A DNA stretch of 64,000 nt from Gammaproteobacteria bacterium (GCA_021773795.1 JAJFJT010000022.1:34443-98442), one strand, 5' to 3'. Counted from the first letter of the stretch, positions 9,140 to 20,411 are shown. A program made the numbers and translations. Notes: generated by a model from the sequence alone, not told the origin.

Positions 9140-10708
9140 CTAACTGACCTTTGGCGCTTCATTAAAGCTGTGATAAGGCGGAGGAGAGCTCAGGGTCCAT
9201 TCCAAACCCTCGGCATCTTCCCACACCTCATCAGTGGCCGGTTCGCCACCGCGCACGGCCTTGATCACGACCCAGAGGAAAATCAGCTGCACCACACCGA
9301 AGACAAAACCACCGATGCTGGAGACCATATTCCAATCCGCGAACTGCAGCGCGTAGTCAGGAATACGACGTGGCATGCCGGCAAGCCCCAGGAAGTGCTG
9401 AGGGAAGAACAACACGTTAAAGGAGATGGCGGTCAGCCAGAAATGCAGCTTACCGAGCTTCTCGTCGTACATATAACCGGTCCACTTGGGCAGCCAATAA
9501 TAAGCACCACTGAAGATTGCGAAAACGGCACCCGTCACCAGCGTGTAGTGGAAGTGGGCGACGATGAAATAGCTATCGTGATACTGCACGTCAGTGGGTG
9601 CGGTGCCCATCATCACCCCAGTAAAACCACCGAAGGTAAACATCACTACCACTCCAAGGGCAAACAGCATCGGTGTTTCGAAGGTCATAGAACCGCGCCA
9701 CATAGTGGCCAGCCAGTTGAATACCTTGACCCCGGTAGGCACGGCAATCAGCACCGTTGCATACATGAAGTAGAGCTGACCGGAAATCGGCATGCCCACG
9801 GTGAACATATGATGCGCCCAGACGATCATGGACAGGAAGGCGATGGCCGCGGTGGCATATACCATGGAGGCATAGCCAAACAGCGGCTTACGGGCAAAGG
9901 TCGGAATGACCTGGGAGATAAGCCCGAAGGCCGGCAGGACCATGATGTAGACCTCGGGATGCCCGAAGAACCAGAACAGGTGCTGGAACAGTACCGGATC
10001 ACCACCACCCGCAGTATTAAAGAAGGAGGTGCCGAAGTACTGGTCGGTGAGCAGCATGGTCACCGCACCGGCAAATACCGGCATCACCGCAATCAACAGG
10101 AAGGCGGTAATCAACCAGGTCCAGACGAACATCGGCATCTTCAACAAGGTCATACCCGGTGCGCGCATATTAATGATGGTCACGATGATGTTAATGGCGC
10201 CCAGAATGGACGACATGCCCAACAGGTGCACGGTGAAGATCAGGAAGGGAAAGGCATCACCGGTTTGCTGTACCAGCGGTGGATACATGGTCCAGCCAGC
10301 AGCGGGTGCACCGCCCTCCATGAATAGCGTGGAAACCAGCATGACTGCCGCAAAGGGCAACAACCAGAAACTCCAGTTATTCAATCTAGGCAGGGCCATA
10401 TCCGGCGCCCCGATCATCAGCGGCACCTGCCAGTTGGCAAAACCCACCATGGCCGGCATGACCGCACCAAAAACCATGATGAGCGCGTGCAGCGTAGTCA
10501 TCTGGTTAAAGAAATGCGGGTTGACCAGCTGCAAACCCGGCTGGAACAGTTCGGCACGAATGACCAGTGCCATGGCACCACCCACAAAGAACATCGCCAA
10601 GGCAACGATGAGGTACATGTTGCCGATGTCTTTATGGTTAGTAGTGGTTATCCAGCGCATGATGCCGCTCTTGGGACCATGTGCATCGTGATTACTTGCG
10701 GTATTCAT
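9140..10708 (-). CDS. ctaD: Cytochrome c oxidase subunit I (A1-type heme-copper oxidase)
   Basis: Catalytic subunit (522 residues, twelve helices) holding heme a, heme a3 and CuB. GHPEVYIMVLP (about 237-247) contains the CuB His and the cross-linked Tyr, as well as the glutamate typical of A1-type enzymes. WAHHMFTVG (about 283-291) supplies two more CuB histidines, and HFHYTLVTGAVF (about 369-380) supplies the heme ligands. The start ATG has GGAGG 9 nt upstream. It is second in the operon after ctaC. Because heme A synthase is not encoded nearby, the actual heme type should not be assumed. Confidence 0.98.
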   Translation of the reverse strand: MNTASNHDAHGPKSGIMRWITTTNHKDIGNMYLIVALAMFFVGGAMALVIRAELFQPGLQLVNPHFFNQMTTLHALIMVFGAVMPAMVGFANWQVPLMIGAPDMALPRLNNWSFWLLPFAAVMLVSTLFMEGGAPAAGWTMYPPLVQQTGDAFPFLIFTVHLLGMSSILGAINIIVTIINMRAPGMTLLKMPMFVWTWLITAFLLIAVMPVFAGAVTMLLTDQYFGTSFFNTAGGGDPVLFQHLFWFFGHPEVYIMVLPAFGLISQVIPTFARKPLFGYASMVYATAAIAFLSMIVWAHHMFTVGMPISGQLYFMYATVLIAVPTGVKVFNWLATMWRGSMTFETPMLFALGVVVMFTFGGFTGVMMGTAPTDVQYHDSYFIVAHFHYTLVTGAVFAIFSGAYYWLPKWTGYMYDEKLGKLHFWLTAISFNVLFFPQHFLGLAGMPRRIPDYALQFADWNMVSSIGGFVFGVVQLIFLWVVIKAVRGGEPATDEVWEDAEGLEWTLSSPPPYHSFNEAPKVS

Positions 10709-10731
10709 CTATCTAATCCTCCGACCCGGCC

Positions 10732-11871
10732 TTAGTGCCGTTTCGCCTTAACATCAGACGGCTGGACAGAATCGCCCACGGAATTCCCCAGTGCATTACG
10801 TTGGTAGCTGACTACGGCTGCAATATCGGTATCGCTGAGTTGCGCCGCAAAGGCCTGCATCGCCGTGCCCTTTTTACCGTTCATCACGATATCGAGGTGA
10901 CCATCCTGGGACCCGGTGACAATTGCGCTTCCGGTAATTGCCGGAAACACGCCAGGAAGACCCGCGCCATTAGCCTGATGACACGCTGCACAAGCGGTGT
11001 TGTAAACCTGCTCACCACGGGCCAGCAGCTCTGCCTTGCCCCAGCTCTTGCCGGCAGCGGCCTGTTCGGCCTTGGCGGCACCCTGCTTCTCGGCAATCCA
11101 CTGGCGATATTCAGACTCGGACTTGGCCACTACGACAATAGGCATATAGCCATGGTCCTTGCCACACAGCTCAGCACACTGACCTCTGTAGGTTCCGGGG
11201 GTATCTATGCTTGCCCACATTTCGTTCATAAAGCCCGGGATGGCATCGCGTTTCATGCCGAAGGCCGGTATCCACCAGGAATGGATAACATCATCGGCAG
11301 TGATCAGGAAGCGGATACGCTTATTGACGGGGACCACCAACTCATTATCTACCTCAAGGAGATAATTCTTCACGCCGCTGGGATCACCGCCGTTTCTGAC
11401 CTCCCGGCTAGTGGCGGCGAGATTACTGAAAAAGGAAACATCCTCATCCACGTATTCGTATTTCCATTTCCACTGATAACCGGTGACCTTGATGGTGATA
11501 TCAGCCGCCTCACCCGTCTCCTCCATCAGAATGATGGCCTTGGTAGCGGGAATAGCCGTCCCGATCAGGATAAGAAAAGGAATGGTAGTCCAAACCACCT
11601 CGACAATGGTGCTGTGGGTGAACTTGGCAGCCACTGCTCCCTTGGATTTGCGATGATGGAGAATGGACCAGAACATGACCCCGAAAACACCGATAGCGAT
11701 AACGACACACACCCACATCAGCAGAGTATGAAGGTCGAAAACAGCGCGGCTTATAGGAGTAACCCCTGGACTGAGGTTGAGGCTCCACGCTGCGAGCGCA
11801 TCTGCCGTCCCCAGTGTTAGTCCAACACCCAACAGACCGTTGAGTCTCGTGCTTGTCTTGCTCCGGAACAT
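10732..11871 (-). CDS. ctaC: Cytochrome c oxidase subunit II fused to cytochrome c
   Basis: Subunit II accepts electrons from cytochrome c through its CuA centre. I chose ATG 11871 (MFRSKTSTRLNG..., 379 residues), which leaves a proper signal peptide (cut near ADALA/AWSLN); the longer open frame to 12072 adds 67 residues with no such logic. Two transmembrane helices follow, then the CuA motif CAELCGKDHGYM. The C-terminal third carries a class-I cytochrome c domain with CAACH. Fused caa3-like subunits let the oxidase take electrons through its own heme c. First gene of the operon; GGGAG precedes the start. Confidence 0.95.
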   Translation of the reverse strand: MFRSKTSTRLNGLLGVGLTLGTADALAAWSLNLSPGVTPISRAVFDLHTLLMWVCVVIAIGVFGVMFWSILHHRKSKGAVAAKFTHSTIVEVVWTTIPFLILIGTAIPATKAIILMEETGEAADITIKVTGYQWKWKYEYVDEDVSFFSNLAATSREVRNGGDPSGVKNYLLEVDNELVVPVNKRIRFLITADDVIHSWWIPAFGMKRDAIPGFMNEMWASIDTPGTYRGQCAELCGKDHGYMPIVVVAKSESEYRQWIAEKQGAAKAEQAAAGKSWGKAELLARGEQVYNTACAACHQANGAGLPGVFPAITGSAIVTGSQDGHLDIVMNGKKGTAMQAFAAQLSDTDIAAVVSYQRNALGNSVGDSVQPSDVKAKRH

Positions 11872-12181
11872 CCCTTGGTTACTCCCAAGTTGGTGAACTT
11901 GTCGTATAAAAAATGGGGCTTCTATTGTTGCCATCACGCAGATGGCGGCAGACGAACGTCTGGCACAATGGCTTAATTCCCCTACCACCGCACGCTGATA
12001 CCCAAAGCAAAGGAACTTTACCGAACCCTCCCTCGTATCAACACGCGAAAGATTTGCGCCGTCGTACGCCAAATTATTTTTCCGGCCATGGAGACCGTAT
12101 TACCAGAGCGCACCAGCGCATACCCCGAAAACTCGCGCGAGCACAATACACCAGCCGTTTTAGGCGTGCAAGACCCTAAGT
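11872..12181. other. Intergenic region upstream of ctaC
   Basis: About 310 bp between the two minus-strand genes ctaC and bioC. It should hold the ctaC promoter; a TATACG-like -10 can be read on the minus strand near 11905 but no good -35 accompanies it. At the bioC side lies a plus-oriented terminator hairpin (12171-12196). I found no tRNA and no convincing small ORF. Confidence 0.4.
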
Positions 12182-12196
12182 TTATAGGGTCTTTTT
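12171..12196 (+). terminator. Terminator-like hairpin with T-run on the plus strand
   Basis: AGACCCTA (12171-12178) pairs with TAGGGTCT (12185-12192), followed by TTTT. The T-run follows the stem on the plus strand, yet no plus-strand gene is evident upstream. On the minus strand the hairpin overlaps the bioC stop but is not followed by a T-run. It could end an unannotated plus-strand transcript or act as a weak bioC terminator. Confidence 0.5.
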
Positions 12197-13087
12197 CGTG
12201 GCTGGGGCCCTGTTCACCGGTATCCCTCGTAGTTGGGAAGCCGTGGCTAACTCTCGCCCTGGCTCAGCGCACCAAGCATGTCCATAGACTACCTCGTAGC
12301 TGGCCGGAAGTTTGCCCTGGTGGCGAAACTGTTCGTAGTGTTCCTCAAGCCCGAGCAGACGGGCTCGGCCATACAGACCACGATTTCTTCCCGTCGTCAC
12401 ATTATGTGCACCGATCGCTTTCAATTCGCGCAGGAGAAAACGCAGATCAGAATACTGTACCGTTATTTGCTCCCGGTCCATCACCACGTCGCCAAAGCCC
12501 GAACCCACCAGGGCGTCACCAAGCTCATGCATGTCCGCAAAACGGTTCACGTGTGAATACTCATCCACCGCCTCCCAGCTGGCACGTAGTTCTGCGAGGG
12601 TATCGGGTCCAAAGGTTGAGAACAGGATCAAGCCGCCAGGGCGCAGCACGCGCGCGCATTCCGCAAACAGACGACCAAGATCGTTGCACCACTGAATGGT
12701 GAGATTGGAGAGAATCAGATCCACGCTGTCCGCCGCCAACGGCAAGGCTTCCGCATCGGCACATACATAGGCCGGCCGACGCCAGGGCCATCGTTGCTTG
12801 TTCCGCGCTTGTTGGAGCATGGCCACGGCCAAATCCAGAGCGAATATCGAAGCACGGGGATAACGACGCTTGAGTTCAGCCAGACCAGCGCCCGTTCCGG
12901 TTCCCAGGTCCAGCACCCGCTCGGGCTGCAATAAAACAGGGTCCAAATGCTCGAACAGGCGTGCGCCAATCTCTCGCTGTAGATAGGCCGCCCCATCGTA
13001 GGAAGAGGCCGCGCACTCAAATGCCTTGCGCACCAGGGCCTTGTCCAGCAACCAGGGCAAATCAGCCTCAGCCCTTATCTCACTCAC
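12182..13087 (-). CDS. bioC: Malonyl-ACP O-methyltransferase BioC
   Basis: BioC methylates malonyl-ACP with S-adenosylmethionine so that the fatty-acid machinery can build the pimeloyl chain of biotin. The SAM-binding motif is VLDLGTGTG, followed by the DLILSNLTIQWCNDL segment that is highly typical of BioC, and VLRPGGLILFSTFGPDTLAELR. I favour the GTG at 13087 (VSEIRAEADLPW..., 301 residues); an ATG at 13165 would add 26 residues unlike BioC. No other biotin gene is in the window; the gene stands divergent from comF. Confidence 0.88.
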   Translation of the reverse strand: MSEIRAEADLPWLLDKALVRKAFECAASSYDGAAYLQREIGARLFEHLDPVLLQPERVLDLGTGTGAGLAELKRRYPRASIFALDLAVAMLQQARNKQRWPWRRPAYVCADAEALPLAADSVDLILSNLTIQWCNDLGRLFAECARVLRPGGLILFSTFGPDTLAELRASWEAVDEYSHVNRFADMHELGDALVGSGFGDVVMDREQITVQYSDLRFLLRELKAIGAHNVTTGRNRGLYGRARLLGLEEHYEQFRHQGKLPASYEVVYGHAWCAEPGRELATASQLRGIPVNRAPATKKTL

Positions 13088-13260
13088 ACTCTTATACCTG
13101 TTAACAAATTGTACAATGGCTCTAAATAAGGGATATATTCGAAAGTGTGCACTTACTATTGCCAATAAATTATGCTCAAGGTGCTACTCGCTTTAGCCCC
13201 GTGTCCCATCTTAAGATAGGGCCTTCATCCCCTCAATAAAAACACGTCAAGGAAGACGTC

Positions 13261-13959
13261 ATGTGCTTTTTTTTAACCCACCCCCTGCGCGCCATAAATT
13301 GCTTCGAATGCCTGCTTTGTGGCGGCATGGCAACATACGGAACAACTATCTGTGAGCCATGTAAACGTGAGCTGCCCCGCATCCATCACGCCTGCCCCAC
13401 CTGCGCGCAGCCGCTCGCAGTCTCTCTTTCTTGTCCGGCGTGCCAGCGCCACCTGCCACCTTTTTATAACTGTCGTGCGATATTTCATTACCAGGGGGTC
13501 ATTCGTCACCTGATACACCGCCTGAAATATCATAACGACTTGGCGGCCGCGAAACTCCTGGGGCGCTTAATGGCCGATGCCCTCGGTAGCCACCACCCAG
13601 AAATGCCAGAGTGTCTGGTTCCCGTGCCACTGCATCCGGCACGTCTAAGACAACGTGGATATAACCAGGTAGTGGAGATGGGAAGGGCTATCTCCCATGA
13701 ACTGAATCTTCCCATGGAACTCAAGCTAGTCCACAGGCTTTGGCCCACGGAAAGCCAGCAAAAACTTTCCGCCGTGGCGCGGCGGCTAAATGTCCGCGAT
13801 GCTTTCCGAGCCCGGAATAAACCGCAATACCATCACATCGCCTTATTGGATGATGTAATGACCACCGGCGCGACCGCAACGGAGCTGGCCCACTGCCTTC
13901 GCAAGGCAGGAGTTCGGCGAGTCGAGCTATGGGTTTGTGCCCGAGCCACAAACCCATAG
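13261..13959 (+). CDS. comF: ComF family phosphoribosyltransferase-like protein
   Basis: A 232-residue ComF/GntX-type protein linked in other bacteria to DNA uptake or utilisation. The N-terminus has Cys pairs for a zinc site (CLLCGG near 18, CEPC, CPTC, CPAC). The C-terminal half is a type-I phosphoribosyltransferase domain ending in LLDDVMTTGATATELA (about 199-214). AAGGA lies 7 nt before the ATG. Divergent from bioC, an arrangement of comF beside biotin genes that is common in gammaproteobacteria. The stop codon lies in a perfect hairpin (13927-13959). Confidence 0.9.
   Translation: MCFFLTHPLRAINCFECLLCGGMATYGTTICEPCKRELPRIHHACPTCAQPLAVSLSCPACQRHLPPFYNCRAIFHYQGVIRHLIHRLKYHNDLAAAKLLGRLMADALGSHHPEMPECLVPVPLHPARLRQRGYNQVVEMGRAISHELNLPMELKLVHRLWPTESQQKLSAVARRLNVRDAFRARNKPQYHHIALLDDVMTTGATATELAHCLRKAGVRRVELWVCARATNP
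13927..13959. repeat. Perfect 13-bp inverted repeat over the comF stop codon
   Basis: CTATGGGTTTGTG (13927-13939) and CACAAACCCATAG (13947-13959) are exact inverted copies around a 7-nt loop. It covers the last codons and the TAG of comF, and lies 13 bp from the convergent gyrB end. There is no T-run, so it is not a standard terminator; it may protect mRNA ends or separate the converging transcripts. Confidence 0.6.
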
Positions 13960-13972
13960 GAGCCTGTCGAAT

Positions 13973-16459
<2,487 letters not shown>

Positions 16460-17539
16460 TTATACCACCCTGCGCATGGCCCCCTGTTCCACGTGAAACA
16501 TTGCCGCCTCTGCCGAGCAATCCGTCTCTAACAAACGAGGCTCTGAGGCAGTTATGAATACCTGGATCCCCATTCCAGCCACCGCATCCAGAAATAGATG
16601 CCGATTTCTCTCATCGAGTTCCGCCGCTAAATCGTCGATAAGCAATACCGGCTTGTGGCCTGTGCGCGTAGTCACGTATTGTGCGTAGGCTAGAAATACC
16701 GCTACAGCCAATAACTTGGCCTCTCCTCTCGACAATCTTCCCCGCACCGCCACCCCCTCAGATGACAATTCAAGATCGGCCCGATGTGGCCCCACCGTCG
16801 TACTCCCCCGACGTCTATCTGCATCCAAACTCCGCCCCAGGGCAAGCTTCAAGCTAATGTCATCTTTCCAGCCTGGTCGATAACGAACATCTACAGGGAT
16901 ACCCAACAATCGTTCACTGAATCCACGCACAATATCCTGGGCATCGCCCAGATATTCTTGTCGCCAACTATGCAACAGCTGGCCGAACTCTCCGACTCGC
17001 TCATCCCAACTTTCCAGGGCAATGCCACCTCCACCCTGACGCAGGAGTGCATTTCTTTGGCGTAGCGCCTGCTTATAGGATTGCAATACCGACAAATACC
17101 CCGGTTTCACGTGAAACAACGCCCAATCCATGAGACTACGCCGTAAGTCTGCGCTACCGGTAACCACCCCCAGGCTATCGGGAAGTATGGCCATCACCGG
17201 CAGGCTCTGTGCCAAACTGGAGGCATTCCACATATTCTTGCCACCGATACGAATACGGGTAGCACTCACCGTCTTTTCTACACCCAAGATCTGCTGATCA
17301 CCGGTCCCCGATACTACGGTGGCACTCACGCAGAGTTTTTCTTCACCACGCTGGATCAACTCACTATTACGTCGTGTACGAAATGAGCGACCCGTTCCGA
17401 GGAGGTAAATCGCTTCCAGCAGGCTGCTTTTCCCACTGCCGTTAGCGCCGGTGATGAAATTGAGATGGGGCGATGGATCCAGGCTCACACTATCAACGAT
17501 ACGCAAGCTCTGTACCCGAACACGAGAAAGATGCATCAA
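16460..17539 (-). CDS. recF: DNA replication and repair protein RecF
   Basis: SMC-like ATPase that loads RecA at gaps in single-stranded DNA. The 359-residue protein has Walker A GANGSGKSSLLEAIYLLGTGRSFR (starting near residue 33), the ABC signature around LSRGEAKLLAVAVFLA, and Walker B VLLIDDLAAELDERNR. The start MMHL may be the first or second Met. Two parS-like 16-mers lie inside the coding sequence, one encoding MFHVEQ near the C-terminus and one encoding LFHVKP in the middle. Confidence 0.96.
   Translation of the reverse strand: MMHLSRVRVQSLRIVDSVSLDPSPHLNFITGANGSGKSSLLEAIYLLGTGRSFRTRRNSELIQRGEEKLCVSATVVSGTGDQQILGVEKTVSATRIRIGGKNMWNASSLAQSLPVMAILPDSLGVVTGSADLRRSLMDWALFHVKPGYLSVLQSYKQALRQRNALLRQGGGGIALESWDERVGEFGQLLHSWRQEYLGDAQDIVRGFSERLLGIPVDVRYRPGWKDDISLKLALGRSLDADRRRGSTTVGPHRADLELSSEGVAVRGRLSRGEAKLLAVAVFLAYAQYVTTRTGHKPVLLIDDLAAELDERNRHLFLDAVAGMGIQVFITASEPRLLETDCSAEAAMFHVEQGAMRRVV
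16485..16500. other. parS site 1 (ParB-binding centromere sequence)
   Basis: TGTTCCACGTGAAACA matches the widely conserved bacterial parS consensus TGTTnCACGTGAAACA at every fixed position. It lies inside the 3' end of recF, about 2.4 kb from the oriC candidate. ParB should nucleate here and spread to organise origin segregation; parA and parB themselves are not in the window. Confidence 0.85.
17103..17118. other. parS site 2
   Basis: GGTTTCACGTGAAACA differs from the palindromic parS TGTTTCACGTGAAACA only in the first base. It lies inside recF, about 600 bp from parS site 1. Two sites so close together near the origin argue for a real centromere cluster. Confidence 0.8.
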
Positions 17540-17605
17540 AAGCGGCCAAATATAAGACTTATGCCTGCTGTAGCGCTCATACAGACAAGCAGCCTGAAAA
17601 TAGAA

Positions 17606-18718
17606 TTAAAGACGAATGGGCATAACCACGTACTCGCAGTCATCCACATCCAGGCCCCGGACGAGGCAACTTCTATCAGCCTCCCCGAAATAAAAGCGAA
17701 CCCTGTCCGATGGAATGGCGGCCAACACATCCAGCAGATACGTTACGTTGAAGCCGATCTCCATGGTCTCCGCGCTGTAATCCACATCAATGACTTCCTC
17801 GGCCTCTTCCTGCTCTGGATTGTTGGCAACGACCTTCAGCTCCCCTGCACTTAAAGCAATGCGAACGGTCCGGTATTTTTCGTTGGAAAGTATCGCGGCC
17901 CGGGCCAAGCCTTGCCGAAGCATCGATCTATCCGCCTCAAGAATGCGCTGATTATCCTCCAGGTCCGGTATCACTCCGCGGTAATCCGGATACTGCCCGT
18001 CTACAAGCTTGGTACTAAAACGCACCCCACCCAGCACCAATTGCAAAGATTGCGCTGCCACAGCCAACTCTACCGTTTCATTTCCCTCCGACAATAACCT
18101 TCCCAGTTCCACAACGGCCTTGCGCGGTACAATAGCCTGCCTGAATTCACCCTCCACGGGCTGCTCTAAACGCAATTCCCCTTTTGCCAAACGATGTCCA
18201 TCGGTAGCTACCAGTCTAAGGCGATCGCCATCCACTTCGAGTAACAGCCCGTTGAGATAATAGCGAACATCATCATGAGCCATTGCAAACTGGGTCATGT
18301 CAAGCAGCTGTTTTAATGAAGCTGGCTGTACCACCAGTTTTACAACCTCGCTGGCTAATTCCGTATTCGGAAAGTCCAAAGCATCCAGGGTGCTGAGACT
18401 AAAGCGACTACGACCCGAGCGAATACTGGCGCGCCGATCTTTTGCGGAGAAATTTATCTCTGAATCTTGTGGTAGCGCTTTGCAGATAGAAAGTAGCTTG
18501 CGTGCCGGTACGGTCGTTTCTCCTGCTTCCTTAGCGGTACCTACCGCTACTTCGGAAACAAGTTCTACCTCCATGTCCGTAGCTGTAATACTCAGATGTT
18601 CATTTCCCAAGTTTAGTAAGACGTTAGATAAAATAGGCAAGGATTGGCGTTTTTCTACCACACCATAGACATTCTGTAGTGCCGACAGTAACTTTTCCCT
18701 AGTTATAATAAATTTCAT
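17606..18718 (-). CDS. dnaN: DNA polymerase III beta subunit (sliding clamp)
   Basis: Ring-shaped clamp (370 residues) that tethers DNA polymerase III to DNA. It opens with MKFIITREKLLSALQNVYGVVEKRQSLPILSNVL, a typical N-terminus, and ends in YVVMPIRL, the conserved C-terminus that forms part of the partner-binding pocket. The three-domain length is normal. It lies between recF and the AT-rich region before dnaA in the classical order. Confidence 0.98.
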   Translation of the reverse strand: MKFIITREKLLSALQNVYGVVEKRQSLPILSNVLLNLGNEHLSITATDMEVELVSEVAVGTAKEAGETTVPARKLLSICKALPQDSEINFSAKDRRASIRSGRSRFSLSTLDALDFPNTELASEVVKLVVQPASLKQLLDMTQFAMAHDDVRYYLNGLLLEVDGDRLRLVATDGHRLAKGELRLEQPVEGEFRQAIVPRKAVVELGRLLSEGNETVELAVAAQSLQLVLGGVRFSTKLVDGQYPDYRGVIPDLEDNQRILEADRSMLRQGLARAAILSNEKYRTVRIALSAGELKVVANNPEQEEAEEVIDVDYSAETMEIGFNVTYLLDVLAAIPSDRVRFYFGEADRSCLVRGLDVDDCEYVVMPIRL

Positions 18719-18847
18719 CTCTTTTAAAAACCTATTGTTATAATTAGTAAAAAAATATCTGTGTGTTAGTTATAATTAACCATATAAATCATTGCTTTAA
18801 GTTAATTATTACCCTGTTTATAAAATGCTTGTTTTTTGAGGAGTATC

Positions 18848-18856
18848 TGTAGATAA
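18848..18856 (-). promoter_or_regulatory. DnaA box, one mismatch
   Basis: TGTAGATAA, the reverse of TTATCTACA, differs by one base from the consensus TTATCCACA. It lies in the AT-rich oriC candidate, 37 bp from the perfect box. Confidence 0.5.
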
Positions 18857-18893
18857 GTTGTATATAACGCAGGTTTATATTTTTCAGTGACTT

Positions 18894-18902
18894 TTATCCA
18901 CA
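18894..18902 (+). promoter_or_regulatory. DnaA box, perfect
   Basis: TTATCCACA matches the strong DnaA-box consensus exactly. It lies 12 bp beyond the dnaA stop codon at the edge of the AT-rich region. Confidence 0.75.
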
Positions 18903-18913
18903 AGATTCCTTCA

Positions 18914-20260
18914 TTAAGTGCTCAGGGTTCTCAACAAAATAGTGTAGTCCTCTCCAATGGCGGCATCAGTAGTTTTGAGTTCAGCTATCTTTCGGCATCC
19001 ATACAGTATCGTGGTGTGGTCCCGACCACCGAAGGCATCACCGATTTCTGGCAAGCTGTGATTAGTCAGCTCTTTGGATAGTGCCATAGCTACCTGGCGC
19101 GGACGGGCGATAGAGCGACTGCGCCGCTTTGAAAGGAGATCAGCGACCCGCAATTTATAGTATTCCGCAACGGTTTTCTGAATGTTATCAATCGTAATGA
19201 GTTTGTCCTGGAGAGCAATGAGATCTTTCAGAGCCTCCTTACAAAGATCGAGGGAAATCGGACTACCGGTGAAATGGGAACTTGCGATAACCCGGCGCAG
19301 GGCCCCTTCCAACTCGCGGACATTGGAACGTATACGCTTGGCAATGAAAAAGGCGACCTCATTGGGCAAGATAGCATCCACCTGAGCAGCCTTTTGCATC
19401 AAGATAGCGACCCGCGTTTCCAACTCTGGCGGCTCTATGGATACCGTAAGACCCCAGCCGAAGCGGGATTTCAGGCGTTCTTCAAGCCCATCTACTTCCT
19501 TCGGATAGCGATCGCTGGTCATTACGATCTGTTGCTGATCCTCAAGCAAGGCATTGAACGTATGGAAGAATTCTTCCTGAGATCGCTCTTTTCCAGCAAA
19601 AAACTGGATATCGTCTATGAGCAAGGCATCTACTGAGCGATAGAAACGCTTGAATTCATTGATTGAGTTGTGTTGCAGGGCCTTGACCATATCGGCCACA
19701 AAACGCTCCGAGTGCAGATAAACGACGGTAGCGTCGGGTCTTGTTTCGAGAATGCTGTTGCCAATGGCATGCATCAGGTGGGTTTTTCCAAGGCCGACCC
19801 CACCGTAAAGAAACAACGGGTTATAGGCATCCCCTGGATTTTGTGCTGTTTGCATGGAGGCAGCACGGGCAAGTTGATTCGATTTTCCTTCAACAAAGTT
19901 TTTGAAATTAAAATCGGGACGAACGCGAGCCGTATTAGCACGGCGGGCATTTGCAGAAGGCTGCGGTTTATTTATTGGCGGGGTCGCCGAGCTTGTTGCC
20001 GGCGTGACGTCGACGCCGCCCACCTGTATGACTACGGAGGCAGATTCGATGGCATTTTGTTGAACGTAGAGTTCGGTTATACGGCTGGAAAAGTGATTAA
20101 GCACCCAATCCTGGACGAATTGATTGGGGGCATACAAATGCAGGGTGTCGCCTTTTTCCACGGCCTGTAGTGGTCGAATCCAGGTATTAAATTGCTGGGA
20201 TGGCAGTTCCCCTTCCAGTCGGCCAAGGCATTGCTGCCAGAATTTGGATTTCACTCTCAC
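18914..20260 (-). CDS. dnaA: Chromosomal replication initiator protein DnaA
   Basis: AAA+ ATPase that binds DnaA boxes and opens oriC. The 448 residues show the N-terminal DnaB-contact domain ([25 protein letters not shown]), a short Ala/Pro-rich linker, Walker [16 protein letters not shown], Walker [14 protein letters not shown], and the C-terminal helix-turn-helix with the DnaA signature [15 protein letters not shown]. The start is GTG 20260 or the second GTG six bases in (20254), which is better spaced from GAGG. A DnaA box about 100 bp upstream suggests autoregulation. Confidence 0.97.
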   Translation of the reverse strand: MRVKSKFWQQCLGRLEGELPSQQFNTWIRPLQAVEKGDTLHLYAPNQFVQDWVLNHFSSRITELYVQQNAIESASVVIQVGGVDVTPATSSATPPINKPQPSANARRANTARVRPDFNFKNFVEGKSNQLARAASMQTAQNPGDAYNPLFLYGGVGLGKTHLMHAIGNSILETRPDATVVYLHSERFVADMVKALQHNSINEFKRFYRSVDALLIDDIQFFAGKERSQEEFFHTFNALLEDQQQIVMTSDRYPKEVDGLEERLKSRFGWGLTVSIEPPELETRVAILMQKAAQVDAILPNEVAFFIAKRIRSNVRELEGALRRVIASSHFTGSPISLDLCKEALKDLIALQDKLITIDNIQKTVAEYYKLRVADLLSKRRSRSIARPRQVAMALSKELTNHSLPEIGDAFGGRDHTTILYGCRKIAELKTTDAAIGEDYTILLRTLST

Positions 20261-20357
20261 CCTCGCAACCCGTTGTTAGCTGGATTCTTTTTTGTAAGTT
20301 TGTTTGCCGGGGCTTTTTCCCGGCGCGGGAGCGCCAGTGTAAACTTCCGGTGGGTAC

Positions 20358-20366
20358 TTATCCACA
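20358..20366 (+). promoter_or_regulatory. DnaA box between dnaA and rpmH
   Basis: Perfect TTATCCACA in the divergent dnaA/rpmH promoter region, 16 bp before the rpmH -35 box. It is positioned for autoregulation of dnaA and possibly as part of a bipartite origin. Confidence 0.7.
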
Positions 20367-20381
20367 GATAAGGAGTGCGCA

Positions 20382-20411
20382 TTGACAGCCTGCGGCCCCG
20401 GTGGTTAGAAT
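20382..20411 (+). promoter_or_regulatory. rpmH promoter
   Basis: A consensus -35 TTGACA (20382-20387), an 18-bp spacer and TAGAAT (20406-20411) as -10 give a strong sigma-70 promoter. Transcription would begin near 20418 and leave a leader of about 50 nt before rpmH. Confidence 0.75.

Larger units (their letters stand above)
18719..18913. other. Candidate replication origin (oriC), AT-rich dnaA-dnaN intergenic region
   Basis: From 18721 to 18900 only 43 of 180 bases are G or C (24 %), against well over 50 % in the flanking genes. It holds a perfect DnaA box TTATCCACA (18894-18902) and a one-mismatch box in the other orientation (18848-18856). The AT-rich part next to them could serve as the unwinding element. 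Few boxes are clear, and the dnaA-rpmH gap has another perfect box, so the exact limits of oriC are uncertain. Confidence 0.6.

Noticed and set aside
9170..10327. Open frame of 385 codons on the plus strand
   Set aside because: Antisense to ctaD, no family features.
11872..12072. 67-residue N-terminal extension of ctaC
   Set aside because: It precedes the natural signal peptide of subunit II and has no ribosome-binding site; the ATG at 11871 fits the family.
13088..13260. BirA (biotin repressor) operator between bioC and comF
   Set aside because: GTTAACAA at 13100-13107 resembles one half-site, but no properly spaced second half-site was found.
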